From assembly GCF_028769735.1 (NCBI RefSeq), contig NC_088176.1, positions 20,335,501 through 20,399,500 of the forward strand: a stretch of 64,000 nucleotides of DNA, read 5' to 3'. How positions within the stretch are numbered: position 1 is the first letter of the stretch; each line of letters opens with the position of its first letter. The position numbers were made by a program, and so were the translations under genes. The notes below the pieces were generated by a model. It did no database searches. It was not told the origin of the DNA and saw only the letters and a list, made by a program, of their open reading frames with translations. This stretch comes from Zonotrichia leucophrys gambelii (lineage: Eukaryota > Chordata > Aves > Passeriformes > Passerellidae). This document shows, piece after piece, positions 48,254-61,480 of the stretch.

Positions 48254-49064
48254 CTAAGGGAGAAGGTAAAACTTCTCATGCATCTTAGCAGCTGTGGAAG
48301 GGATAGAAGATTCAAGGATGCACTTAACCCAGCCAATATCTGCTTGTTAACAGAAGAACAGTTTCCTCTCCTGAATTTCCTCCTTAACTAAGGATAAAGA
48401 GATCCACCCAAAGCACAAGGAAGACTACAATTAAACCCAACAAGAGCTTATTGCCTTAACAAGGCATGTGAACATTGCCAGAATGGAGGCTGGGATTGAG
48501 CTGAGAAAGGAGATCGACTTTGCAGACTTGAGTAGGTAGAATCTCTTCAGCTTCAATCAAGTAATTTTATTTGCACGTATTTTGGTAAATTTCTAGTTGG
48601 CTTGAATGTTCATGTCACCTCTGGTGAAATCTACCCTACCTGAAATTCAATCAAAGACAGATGTATCACATTATCCCTTTTTTTCGTCCTGGCAATGAAA
48701 CAGAAAACAAGAGTGGTTCTTGAAAAGGTCCTTCTTGCCACTCTGGTTGTAGTTGATGTTGGAATTAAGAGGGGAAACAAAACAAAGCAAAACAAACAAA
48801 CAGCAAAAGGTCTGTATCCTAAAAGCACACCTCTGTCTCTAACAGCAGGAGACAAGTGAACCACTATCCACTCCATTTGGAATGAGTGCCTATCCAGCAA
48901 GGCAACAATTTCTGAAGCCAGAAAAAACATGTGAGTGAAAACTCTTTTCTTTTTCTTCAGTGAAACAAAGAGGCTTTGTAATTGGTACCAGTTACATAAT
49001 TAAAATTCGTGTCAGATGGCAGTAGAGGGAACAAACAACCCTTCATCCCATTAAGAAACTAAAG

Positions 49065-49529
49065 GTGTCAGTACCTGAGGCACCATCAGCCTTCGATGAC
49101 ATGGACTACTCTCAAGTGGACCTCCATACACTCCCTCTGCACTCTGATTTAAGGCTGGGCCTGGCCCCTGCTCTCTGCCTGAACTTTGCTGCAGCTATAC
49201 CTGTCTGCAGCCCTGCCTCTGGCTTCATCTCCTGGTCTGACTTAGGCTGTAGGAAGCTCTTCTTCTGGAAAGATCCCTCATATACATGGTGTAACGTGAA
49301 CCCAGTTCTGTCTTTGGCCCTGTCTCCTGGGTGGCCTTTGGACCCACAATGCTGCTTTGTCTCCAGCCCCGTCTTAAACTCCTGGATGGAACCTCATTGC
49401 TCCCTCTTAGCTGGGAGTGTCCACAAACCCTGTCACTCGGAGCCAGCTCTGCCTGCCATGCTCAGACCCTGTGGAACTGTGCCCCATCAGGGGTGGCACT
49501 GCTGCACTGGGGTCACCTTTGTCTTCTGA
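49065..49529 (+). other. GC-rich island with 154-codon open frame
   Basis: About 480 bp with CTG, CCTG and CTGGG motifs recurring irregularly, in AT-rich surroundings. It is open in one plus frame. The composition and motif recurrence suggest a decayed repeat or transposon fragment rather than a gene. No domain was recognised. Confidence 0.3.
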
Positions 49530-49559
49530 CTTTCCTCAGCTCCTAGCTCGTGCTGTACA

Positions 49560-52500
49560 CTCACAACAGGCTGGTGCATAGCGGTTGCAGGAACAAATTT
49601 AAAAATCAATGGAAGCAATATTCATCTCTTAACTGTCAGCTGCCCAGGTCTTTTCTGGGAAGCCCTCCAAGTTGTCCATAATCAAAACCTAAGGCGATTT
49701 CTGAAGCCTTTAAGCATGGCCTTCAGACAGACCTTGGCAGTTTGGTGTGGGTCCTTGGACCAACAACTTTAATACCAGATACAGTAAATAAAATCTGAGA
49801 GACTAACAGAGTTTTGTAATATATTAAGCACATGAATCATTTTGTGAAAGAAGGTGAAAGAAAGGAAGAATATGCATCTGCATTTATAGAAGAAAACCTA
49901 ACAATAATGTGTTACTTTTAATCTTCCATGTTAAGAGAGGGGAAAAGCTCTTAATATATTGAACGCAGCATTCCCCAGCCATGATATTCATTTAAAATGC
50001 ATGATGAACAGGGTAAAAAGGGTCAGAGTTAAGCCATTCAATTGACAAACAGATGATACATCCAGAAGGGAGGAACAGGCCCCCACAAAGCACCCTAAGT
50101 CATGCCCTTCTGCTTTGTAATTAATTATTTGTTTCTGTTCAGCTGTGCTCACATTTCTTACCTCACAGATCTCCAAGGCCCACTTGGGGACAAAGTATGC
50201 TTAAATGGAGGAAAGGATAATGAGGTTAGTGGGTATGGCTATGCAGTTGCTAGTCTTACATGGTCTTTCCACTTCATAGTGCTTACAATTTCAGGTAGTT
50301 AATTAATTTTTGTATTAATCTTTAATACTTGACAGACTCATCTTCAGCAATAGCCAATCCTTAAAAATGATGTAAATTGTAGCTGGCAAAAATCCACTAT
50401 TAATGTGCCAGTTCTCAAATGTCAGACCAATAAGCTAATTGAAATGTTTAAAACTAAATCCTGTCCAAGCATTAGAATTGATCCCTATTGAATAAATGTG
50501 GCACAATGTCATGAAGGCACACTATTTAAATAAACTAGCACACCTCTGGAGATGCTTCGAGGACAGCACCCTTTGATAATATTAGGTCAATTCCACAAAG
50601 TTTCAGAGGAACTGGTTTACTGCAATGTGCTCCAGACATGGAGATGAAGAACTGGTGACTGCAAAGGTGACTGACCTGGCAGACAAATCCTCATTAGAAC
50701 CAACTAACAAAACAAACACAGGTAGGAACAAGAAAAAGTTAAAATATAATAGAAAAGAAGTTATTTGCCCCTCTATTTCTGCTACAACTGAATAGAGTTG
50801 AGATATCTCACAGGAAAATAAAGACTTTTGGGAAAATTAATGTTTTTTGAAAAGTATGCTACAGCCATTTTGGCACTCACTTTCTGTAATTTAACTGTGG
50901 GATATTGCTGGCATAGGCAAGAAGCATTAAGACATTAGTCTTAAGCAATTAGTAAGTATTGCTAAGGATGAACTAACCATGTACTAGTACAAGGAAAGCC
51001 TAAATTCCACTTTTAAATTAATAACAATAACTTAAAATTTCCAATAACTCTGCTTTTATGTAGAGTGAAATGGATTCTGTATGGACTGCCTGGCTGTACA
51101 TTCTAAGTGCATGGTCCCCTTTCCATCTCCTATAATTTCTACATTTCTGCTGTCTGTCCCATTTTCTACCCTTTGTGTCAATGAAATCAGTGGTGTTGTA
51201 GCAATTTACTGTGGCTCTACCTTAAGTCAAACATTGCTCTCCCTTTGCTCTTCTAGCCATGCTGTCATACACACACTGACACTAGCAGAACACATGAAGT
51301 GTTCCATTAATATTTTGACTCTCTCACTTATTATAAATATTTATCAATGTGAAAGTTACACCAAATGTCTCTGGAAGTACATCACTATTCAAGCTGAGTA
51401 GAATGATAATGTGGTCACTACACACTCATTCTACTCCACGTCAAATTTTTGTGCAATTTATTCTTTTTAAAACCTTGAGTTTGCAAACTTAGCTGCAGCT
51501 TCTTCTACCAGTTTACTCTTCACAAGAATGTACTGCAAGTATACAAACATGTATCGCACATTTCAAGTAATTTTTGTTTACTAGTCTCTCTGCAAATATC
51601 ACCTGCAAAACTGATAAAAAGTTTACAGGAGACAAGATTTAGTATTTGAATCACACTGGAAGGAGTTATGATAACAAGGCCACATCACCTACATAGGTCA
51701 TACTTCTCTTCCAAAATCCTTTAATCCAACCAAGACCTAAGGACTCTTGTCTACATGTCTGTAGAAAACTCAGGGTTATGGTTAGGGTTCTAAAAAGCAT
51801 AAAGCTGCAGTGTGAGTGGCTGCCAAAAGAAAGTGAGATCTGGGTGGAAATCAGCCTGGGAAGAAATCTTTCATTTGGGCAACAATATCAGAGCCTTAAA
51901 AAGAAAATTCAGTGAAGTTCAGCTTCTGGTTGACATACAAAGGAATTTAGAATTGTAGCCTATGTAGGGCTCAAAAAGCCCAAAGTCTTTGTTTCAGCAT
52001 ATCCACATTTCCTTTCCTCACCACCTCAGCTACTGTACACTGGAACTCAGCACTAAGCACCAGCTCTGTAATTTCCTTTCCATAAACCCAGGCTACTTGC
52101 CTAAGTCATGAGCAGTTCCATCCTCCCTTCTCTGCCCCCCATTTTCTGCAGTTAAAGCCATAGTGGTCTACTCAAATAAAGCAACCTGAGAAATCCATAC
52201 AGCACTCTTTAAGGCATGAAAAAGTATTTCAATCAGATTTGTTCAGCACACATACAGAACTAAATCATCCCTGCTCTTTCCAAGAAAACAATCTAAGAAC
52301 CTTTCACTGGACCACATCATCAGTCTTTCTACTGCACTGATTGTAGGAACTTCCACTCCTAAGACAGGATTAACACTTTTGTAAGTATATTAGCACCTGA
52401 AAACCATAAATATTACAGGAGGCTGAATCTCTGCAAGTTTTCCGTCAGACAACCTGGCAGAACAATGCTTTTTTGCTACATTAGAGCGCAGTATTCAAGC

Positions 52501-53220
52501 ATATATACTAAATAAACTCCACAAGAATAACCTTCCCTCACTATTCATCCAGACAGAAAGGAGGGGAGAAAGAAAGTAGGACTCCTTTCCTTCACAGAAT
52601 TTTGACCAATCCAGTATTTCTATTTTTAATTTTTAATTACATTTATGATATTTCCTGTGGGTTTAAGTCATGAATGCAGTTCCAGTATGCTGGGAGGAAC
52701 ATAAATAGTTATTCCCAAAGGGATCTTACAGCTGTTATGCACGGGTCAGAGACTCTGTGAAACGCAAAACCTGAAACTTTAAAAGCTTTTTAGCCCATAT
52801 CCTTCCCATTTCTTTTCAAAGGCAGAGTTAATGGATAATGAATGACATTGCCCCAAATTTTGCCCAGAAGGTATGGAAGTAATAACTCCATCTAAATAAA
52901 GTAATATTTTGCAGTAAGCAACCCAGTCCTATCACAGTATTACAGTCCCAGAACTGCATCAGAAATTCCTTCCTGATCTAAGTTAACTCATCTGCCACTT
53001 TGTGCTGACAACAGTACAACTGAAGACCAGAGACATGAAATTGTTTCCCTGCAACTCTTTATAGAGGGATGAAAGAGAGTGCACCTTCACACTGCAGCAA
53101 AATAGTCTAGCCTCCTCCTAAAGCCACATCTCTTTTCTGACATGAGACTGCTCAGGAGGACTTGAGGCCTTCCCCTCACCAAATCTGAATATGTCAGTCC
53201 ATAAAAATGCAAAAGATCGT
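49560..53220. other. non-coding stretch, no gene recognised
   Basis: AT-rich sequence. A telomere-like GGTTATGGTTAGGGTT occurs around 51774-51789. Nothing else was identified. Confidence 0.5.
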
Positions 53221-53228
53221 GCACTTAC

Positions 53229-53288
53229 CTTTGATCACAGTCTGGTGAAGGAAAACACTCATCTGTTGCTTCACTCAGGAACAAGGTT
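53229..53288 (-). other. candidate unannotated exon (60 bp)
   Basis: On the minus strand a T-rich acceptor (TTTTTTTTAAAACAG) precedes 60 bp that end CAAAG before GTAAGT, a near-ideal donor. One frame is open through all 19 complete codons and yields an acidic peptide containing SEATDECFPSPDCDQ, which I do not recognise. The acceptor lies in a 47-bp tandem duplication, so a second acceptor would extend the exon to 107 bp. It could be a 5' UTR exon of NDST2, part of another minus-strand gene, or chance. Confidence 0.25.
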
Positions 53289-53372
53289 CTGTTTTAAAAA
53301 AAATAAATAGACAAAACAAAATTTAAAATAAGGTTCTGTTAAAAAAAAAATAAAGAAAACAACATTTAAAAC
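53283..53372. repeat. 47-bp imperfect tandem duplication
   Basis: The motif AAGGTTCTGTT followed by an A-run, TAAA and a second A-rich part (ending TTTAAAA) occurs twice, starting at 53283 and 53330. On the minus strand each copy carries a poly-T tract and AACAG, a splice-acceptor-like unit. Confidence 0.75.
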
Positions 53373-55450
53373 AATCTTTCCCTCTCTCTCTTCCCTAAGT
53401 TAGCCTTCAGCAGTGTTGGTAAACATTTACTTAGCAGGAGCACCTTGGCTCTCCACAAGCAAGGTAATGATTACATTACACTAAACAGGGCATGGGGACA
53501 GATGGAGGCCCTGACAACAGCCATGCTGGCAATGACTAGACAATGACACAGGGCTGCACTGCAGCAAGCTCAACTGTGCATGAGTGAGAAAGAGTGGGGC
53601 AAGGTGAGAAGTGAAAAATGCAGGGGGGAAAATCCTCCAGTCAACAAACCAGAATGCTGAATTTAGAACCAAAAAGGAAAAAGAAAGTTCACAGAACAAG
53701 CAAATTCAGCATGAGCTGAGAGAACTGGAAATGCCAGCACAATCTGAAAGGGATTTCTCACACCTGTTCATTAATATTGTCGTCTTTGAAACAACCAACA
53801 AAGCAAACTATAAGATGTTACCTTCTTTTGTCTTAGCCACAGCTAAATCAGTTCAGTAAGACTTCAATGGTGTGACAAAGTCTGTGTAGTCTATTCCCAA
53901 AGCCTTCAAAATTAGGTATACTGTGAAATAAAAACAAGCTCCCCCAAGGAGGGAGTCACACCCTCCTCCACACCTCTGCCTGGCTGGCGATCACAGGGAT
54001 GGCAGTACTCTGAAGCAGCTGAAGCTCAGCAATGTGTCTGTGTACACACACACTGAGACAGGCACACGGAGCAGCTGGCCAGGAGGGCGTCTCACGAGTC
54101 ACCAACACCCCCAGGGAGGGGCACAGACTAGACTGCTCTAATTTTACTATACCTGTTGGACAGCCTCTGAAGTCAGATCTTTCACATCAGGTACCTCTGT
54201 AGCCTTCCAGTTCACGCAGACCCTGATTCAACAGAAGTTCTGACCTTTGAGTTTCCAATAATCTTTAATACCTCTACAGCCAATTACTGAACAAGAACCA
54301 CACTTGCCCTGCCTGTAAATATAACGAAGCACACCCAGCTCTCTGCCTTCCTCACATAATTACAAGAGCAAAAGTTTCTCCTCTTTCCTGGTTAGATAAA
54401 GATTAGTTTAGTAAAAAAAACCACCTATCCTTCTGGACACAATTTTTCTCTTTTCTTTTGATCTATAATTTTTGTCTTCCTTCATTAAATAGTTTGAGAA
54501 AGCAGAATAAGAAGCCCTGCATGCCTGGCCTCCGCAGATCCCAAAACACCAGTGTAAACATTGGAATGGCCAGATGAAACCACAAAACAACTAAACTACA
54601 GGAGATGTGAATGTTTGATTTCACTGTAAAAAGAATAGACAACTAAAGAAATGTTTTTTTCACAGTACAATCCCATGAGAGTCATTGAGAAAAACAGTCA
54701 AATTAGGAAGTTAATTACTAGCAGAATTTATAAAATTCTACCCTCGTGGTAGTAGGTAAGACCCACACAAGCAGATACACCAACACCCAGCTAATAGCAT
54801 TTAATAGAAGTTTCCCATAGGGGTTGGCTCTCTGTTTCACTGCAAAGTATCTTGCACTCTCTGGTGTAAACTATTACCAAGATGCTGATTTGGAACAGGA
54901 TACAGTATCACTCTGATCTAGTTGATTTTAATTTCCAGAATACAGAAAACTTGAAAAAACCCAAAAGAATTAGCAGATAGCAAACACAGGGGAGATGCTC
55001 AGAGAGGAACATAAGTTTCAAATAACTTTGTCTTTAGCTTTTAAAAATTCAACTTACTCCTGCTTACAGAAACTCAGAAAATTGTTATAGGAAGGAGGTG
55101 AAGAAACTGCTCTTTGTGCCAATTCTCCACTAAGGCATGTCAAAACAGATACAAGTAGAAATGCAACAGAGCTTGGTAAAAAGGTGGCAGAATTTAATGC
55201 CAGCTGAATGGCGTAACAGGGAATTTAAACTGAATGCAATACTTGATAAGTGATTAAACACAAAGAACAGAGCAATATTATCAACCAGACAGAAAAATAT
55301 ATCAATAAAATAGACTGGACTTGGCCAAATCTGATTTTGCTACAAGATTTATTTTACAGAACCTCAATTAAAGGAGCATGAAGTCATTGTGAAAGGGATG
55401 ACACGGTTGTCATTTCCACAGAAAGCCAAGTGAGGTGGCAAAAAACTTAC
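53373..55450. other. non-coding stretch, no gene recognised
   Basis: Mixed sequence with a slightly GC-rich part at 53.94-54.13 kb. No exon or transposon was recognised. Confidence 0.5.
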
Positions 55451-55503
55451 CTAATGATTTCCAATTTCCCTCCTCCATACATACTCTTGTGCCTATGTCA
55501 TCC
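55451..55503 (-). other. candidate unannotated exon (53 bp)
   Basis: On the minus strand the acceptor CTGTTTGCTTCTCAG has a plausible branch site (CTGAT) about 20 nt before it. The 53-bp segment ends TTAG at the donor GTAAGT. One frame is open (17 codons), but it would not read through the 53229-53288 segment if the two were joined directly, so as a pair they fit non-coding UTR exons better. Confidence 0.25.
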
Positions 55504-56963
55504 CTGAGAAGCAAACAGATCAGTATGTTTGCAAAGCCCTCAGCACAAAGTGTACATTACACCATTATCAACAGCTGCTTAATACCAGCTCCCAAATGCT
55601 GAACAGAAGAGGCAACCCCACATTTCATCTCTAGGCATCAAAGCATTTACTAATGGAAACAAAACTCTGTCTAGCACACAATTAAGTGATTTTGGGAGGA
55701 TGTCATTAACTCTAGAAGCATCATATCTTTTCCCATGTTTGTATTTACTTGCAAATTTACCAGCCATAACAGTGGAGTGGGAAAGCTCAGGAGCTTGTGT
55801 GCCAGCCAGGCAGGCTCCTGCAGGAACTCCTGTTAGTCAGGGTGTGCACCATACAGAGACTCAATAAGCAGTGACATTTGTATTCCTGACAGCTTTATTT
55901 CTTCAAGCACCAGTCACACTGGAAGTTTCACTTTACTTTTTTACTCCAGAATAAAGGCCAAATCTCAGTATAACAGATGCTGCCTGGAAATCCCATGACA
56001 CATATGAGAGCATGTGTGTGGTCCCCCTTCACCATTACGAGATAAAACAGCTTTCAGGAAAATGAGAAGGGTACTTGGTTTTTTTAAGCATAAAAACCTT
56101 AATATTTACACTAATCAAATATAACAGGGTCCTCTTAGTCAGAATAATAGTATTCACATAGGAGCCCAACCAGGCAGAAGTATTTTCCCATGAAGATCTT
56201 ATCCTCAGTCTGGGCAAACAATCCAAGTCACACTAGAAAGACAACAGTTCTACCCTGTATGTTTCTGTAGTAATTACACCAAAGAAACACCAACTGTCCT
56301 TAGCTTAAAAATATTAATCATTTTAAAAGCCCAAAATACAGCAAAAATATATAATGATAAAGCATACATGGGGAAAAGAGAATATAGCTTGATATAAGTC
56401 AAAACATGCAAATATTTACAGGAATATGAGAAGAGAAAGAAATATAGAAATAGAAAGTAGGACACAGAATAGAAAGCCCTACTTACAAAATGGTGGAAAT
56501 TTTAGTTAATTTCCGCAAAAAAATAGAATTCAGAATAGAAACCACAGCGACTTAAGGTCTGCATTCCTTCAACCAATACTTTATTAGAATTGTGCAGTTT
56601 TACAGTTCAAAGCTGCAAAAAGATGAGCAAAGACAGGGCTGGCTTTCTAGTGGTTATAGGAAGTAGAGTATAGATGGATTGCAGCAATCAAACTGGAAAA
56701 AAGGAAAATATACATAGAGAAGGAGAAGAGGAAAGACAAAGCTATCTGGGAATGAGTGAAATCAAGGAATAACTATCAGAAAATATTACTGTCAGAAACT
56801 GCAAATCCTCAAGAAAAAGGACCATGCAGAAAACTGCATTCACTGCCAGAATCTCCAAACAAGTGAAAGAAATGGAAACTAGGTAGCAAGGACATACTTG
56901 AAATAGTTAATTAAGGACACCGGACAACAAAACATATGAACACATCTACCTTAACATATTTAT
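55504..56963. other. non-coding stretch, no gene recognised
   Basis: AT-rich sequence without recognisable features. Confidence 0.5.
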
Positions 56964-57462
56964 CTGAGACTACACCTGAAATACTGCATCCAGCTCTGGA
57001 ATACCCAGTACAGGAAGGACATCAACCTGTTGGAGCAAATCCAAAAGGCGGGGGACCACCAAGACGATTAGAGGGATGGAGCACTTGGCTGTGAGCAAAA
57101 ACTAAGAGAAATGGGACTGCTCAGCCTGGAAAAAAGAAGACTTTGGGGTGACTTAACGGTGGCCTTCCAGTACATGAAGGAAGTCTATAAGAAACATGGA
57201 GACAGACTACTTACAAGGGAATGCAGTGACAAGACATGGGGGAGTGGCTTCAAACAGATAGTAGGAGGAAATTCTTTACTGTGAGAGTGGTGAGGCACTG
57301 GAACAGGTTGCTCAGAGAAGCTGGGGACGTCCCATCCTTGGAAGTGTTCAAGGCCAGGTTGGATGGGGCCCTGAGCAACCTAGTCTAGTGGAAGGTGTCC
57401 CTGTCCATGGCAGAGGGGCTGGAATGAGATGATCTTTGAGGCTTCCATTCTGTGATTCCATT
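56964..57462 (+). mobile_element. CR1 LINE 3' fragment
   Basis: About 500 bp matching the 3' part of avian CR1 non-LTR retrotransposons. It starts GAGACTACACCTG, continues through ATACTGCATCCAG, GGGACTGCTCAGCCTGGA, GTGAGAGTGGTGAGGCACTG and GAACAGGTTGCTCAGAGA, then GATGATCTTTGAGG, and ends with the family's short terminal repeat (ATTCTGTGATTCC). It is 5'-truncated as is usual for CR1 and has no usable reading frame. Confidence 0.95.
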
Positions 57463-57794
57463 ATAGTTCCTTTAATACTCATTCACACACATCCAGCAGA
57501 ATTGGTTCAGGAAGGGAAATGTTTTCTGAGACACTGAAGCTCTCAAGTGAACTTGTATTTTTCACAACAGAAAGCAGTCTAATTTCCAAAGTTCGGGATC
57601 TGGCCCCTTAAATTCCTCCTCTCCCTCCTGTATGAGGGCTGTCTTCAATGTAATTCACCAGCAAACTTTTCACAACAGAAGAAAAAGGCAGAACCATCTG
57701 ATAATGGAGAACCATCAAGGTCACAGCACTCAGCCCTGCCAGATCTCAAGAAGTGTCTGGCTAACATTCTCAGGCCCTATGATGTGATTCTTGG
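57463..57794. other. spacer between two CR1 fragments
   Basis: About 330 bp of unremarkable sequence separating two CR1 3' ends in the same orientation. Nothing was recognised. Confidence 0.5.
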
Positions 57795-57878
57795 GGCTCT
57801 CCTGTGCAGGGCCAGAAGCTGGACTTGAATTACACTTGTGGGTCCCTTCCAACTGAGAATATTCCAAGGTTTTATGAT
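57795..57878 (+). mobile_element. CR1 LINE 3' terminal fragment
   Basis: A short remnant with GAAGCTGGACTTGAATTACA, TTGTGGGTCCCTTCCAACT and GAATATTCCAAGG, the typical 3' end of a CR1 subfamily different from the copy at 57 kb. It is diverged and non-functional. Confidence 0.8.
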
Positions 57879-60800
57879 CACTTTGATAATGTTAAGCAAA
57901 TGGCTTAGCACAGTTCATCATTCATCCAATGCCCTAGTTCAGATCTTGCATGTCCTTCCAGGGCATCGCCTTGCCTGTGCACAAAGGAAAGGATTCCTCC
58001 CTGGGAGCCTGTTCATGGCACAGAGGGCAGCTGGCCCAGGCCTTGTCTGCCACCAGCATGGCTGTGCTTGCTTGCAACCACGCTGCTCTGAAATGCCCAT
58101 GGCCCTGACTGCTTCGGCAGGCTGACTTTCAGAAAGGCCAATACAAGCAGTGAAGTGTTCAAAGAGTGATGCTGTCTTTGCCTCTGCCCTTTTCTCTCCT
58201 GCTATCAGCTTAGCTGTAGGCCACCAGACAAGCAAAAAAGCAAACCAACTGCAACCAAGGCCAATGGGGAAAAAGCTATCTGTAGCCTTCTTCCCAGTGC
58301 TACAACCTAGCAGCTGAAACCATGTCACCTTCGTGAGAAGAAATTTGTAAAGAAAGGGGGAGTGACTACAATATTACAAAAAGATCTCTCCTGGTTCTCA
58401 TTTGGTTTTGCTCTCATCAGGTGGTAGGAGGGACGCAGCCTTCTCAGCTGATTAATCTCCATTGCTACTCTTCCCTCTTCCTCTCCACTCCCACCCTTTG
58501 TGACTGTTCTTTAATGAGCAAAGAAGAGTCTTGAAGAAGGAACAACTATGATTTATGGATTAGATAGATAAATCTTGAATGACTGTCAGTTTCCATCCTG
58601 CCACAGAGCCACTGCCTCCTGGCAGCAATGTTGTAATTATATTGATAGCATTGAGTATTCTCTGAATTACTGCGGTTAAAGTAATACAGCACTGTATTTA
58701 AACCTTTCACCCCATTCAGATAATTTAAACAATTCTGCTAATGGCTTGTTTAAACTAATCCTCCTCAAAGCATTCCAAATTAAGAGCACCCAAAAGGACT
58801 AGACACCTCGTTTGGTACTTGTCTTTTCCTGGTCCTAGTAAACCATGGCTCACACAGTCAAATCAATGCCTTATCCCTCTGTACCTGTCACAAAGCCATT
58901 GCTACCTTAAGAAAAATAGCATTAAAAAAAAAGCAGCAAACAAATAACCAGATTCATGAAAGACAATCATGTGTTATTTTTCCAGATAGCCTGAAAACAC
59001 CTAGGTGCCCAAATCCCACAGGAATGAACTTAATGTCAACCAAAAGCTACATAAAGGTTTTGTACCTAAATGGTGACCCCCAGTGAATCAGCCGACAGCT
59101 ACCATGGAGAATTTGCTTCTCACATTTTATTCTTCTATTAAATAAAGAAAACTAAGCCAGAAGTCTGTCAACTTTATGTTTTTCCTTTATCACTGTCAGT
59201 ATTTGATCCGGACAGTGTTGCCTCTTCAGGTTCCTTATGCCTACTTTTATCTCTGTCTTTTAACATAAATGACACGCACTCTACAGTGCAGAGCACATTC
59301 CTCCAGGATCTCAGATGCTGTTGGGAAAAGAAGTATAAACAGCTCCTTGCTTCACCTCACCCATGAGCCTATAATGATATGAATCTGCAATTCTAAATTA
59401 CAACTCACCCCCACTAAGGAATGAACTCAAACTAGAATTAACATTGTTCATTTTTATCAAGGAGGAAACCAATTAAGCCAAAAATCTATACATAAATATA
59501 ACATAGAAAACACATTTTATATGATGGTAAAGACACACTGCAATAAAGAAAATGGAGTTTTGCCCATAATTCAGTGTAAATCTGCTGTTTAAGCAACTTT
59601 CTTCATATGCACTTTGAAGTTCATAGCAGTAACCTCCAAGATGCCCAAAAGGTGGCAATACCACAGCTGGCTGTACAGAAAAGAATGTACAATAAAAATA
59701 AATACTCAATCCAATAAACCAAGTAAAAAATTACAGATAGTTTTCCTGGATACACACACACAGAGCTGAATGAAATCCAAATCTGGAAGAATAAATATAA
59801 CATCTTGAAGCCAAATTGGGTAAGACTTGTTGCAGATTGCCTGTATCCACACCTGTTTTATTTCCATACATGAGAGAAAACAGGTTAAAAAAAAATCATG
59901 CTTTTAGGCGAGTGAAGGGAAAGAAGAAATTAAAACTTCCTACCCAATTACTTATTACATGCTTGCTTAGTGTTCAGCCCCAAATTCAGCTTAGCCAATG
60001 CTCAGAAACAGAATTATCTTCAGGATTTTCCTCACACTTCAGGAATGACAGCCTTCTTTCTCTTTCCACAGAGGCTTCTCAAGCTCTGCTCCTCACTGCT
60101 GCTGCTTTCCAAAATGCCCAAATACCTGATTGCTGATGATTAAGATTGCAGGTGCAGTCAGTTGATGAGGAATACACAAATGTTGAACAGACTGTTCCCT
60201 CCTCCCTCGGGGCTCCCAATTGTCACTGAGGTTGACTGTATAAGTGCTCAAACTGTCACCAAACCTTCCCACATATGGAAACAGATACCTGATACACCCA
60301 GAGAAGTCTCCACAAACATATATGCTTGTTTGGGAAGTATATTTGAATACACTATTTTACTCTATCATTCTGCTTCCTTTATGTTTTCTGGCATGCAGAG
60401 GTAAAACAATCTGTGGCACAAACCTATTTTGAAAGACTACAAATGATGCAGTTGCTTGATCCTTGTACATTATGCCTGGGAAAAAAATCTTTGCATAAAT
60501 CAGTAATCATGAGACAATAATACAGATGATGGATACTGAGAGAGCAGTGCCAGAACAATCTGAGGACAGCATTATCAATTCTTTCGATGCTAAAGGTACA
60601 AGGACTTGGCTGCCTAATTTTACTCGATTTTATGAAGTCAACAATCTGACTGTGGTTGAATTGTAAGGAAGAATGGCATCTGAAAAAAGGTACATATGAT
60701 CAACCAACCTGAGTTCAAGGAACATCACAAATGCTTTGAGATTAGCAGTCAGAAAAGTCTGCAGATTCTCTAGGACACTGGGTTATGATCAGGGAGAAGT

Positions 60801-61480
60801 GTCAGTACTGACAGACTGACTCATAGAAACACAACTAAAGCAGCTCTGTGTGGCATTGTTTGAGAGCCACTGACCCAGAAAGGCACTAAAGTAAAGCTGT
60901 AATAACACTCCCAGCGCGGGCAGCACCCAGCTCTGGGCTCTTCTGCTGGAAGGGAAACATTGCATGAAGCTCCACAATTTTATAGCTCACATTAACAGCT
61001 AAAGGAGCTTTGTGCTTGCAATGAAATAAAAATTCCTGCTCACCTTCTTAATTTCCTTTCATATCTCAAGTTAAAAGCTCTCTGCTGCCATCCTTCTTTC
61101 TCTTCCCCTCTCTTACTCTATCCTTTCACAGTAATTCTGAGTCAATCAGATTAAATTCCCTGTGTTTCCATGCAAACATCTGACTTTCCTGGCTTCACTG
61201 GAATCTCAGCAAAGGCCCCCCTCCCACTCCTCTCATCCCAAGACATTGAGGCATGCACAACTTTCCCTGAGCATCATTTCAGAATAAGGCCACACTTGTG
61301 TTTTTAAGAGGGGCATCCAGCCAGCTGGAGGTTTCTTTATGGCTTCACTAAGTGAAAAGTCTTTTAGACTCGTAGACCGAGCCAAAACCTTGACCTACCA
61401 TGCCCTTGTGGGGCCAACAACATTCTTCCACTACTTGAGAGAGAAAGGACATGAACTGTCAGTTTGGACAATGCACTCAG
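57879..61480. other. non-coding stretch, no gene recognised
   Basis: Mixed AT-rich sequence with a GC-richer stretch at 57.95-58.13 kb that has a short open frame on each strand. No exon or further repeat was recognised. Confidence 0.5.

Noticed and set aside
50100..50200. minus-strand segment ending CTGTGAG|GTAAGA
   Set aside because: The acceptor upstream is weak, and the segment has a stop in the frame that would continue from the 53-kb candidate.
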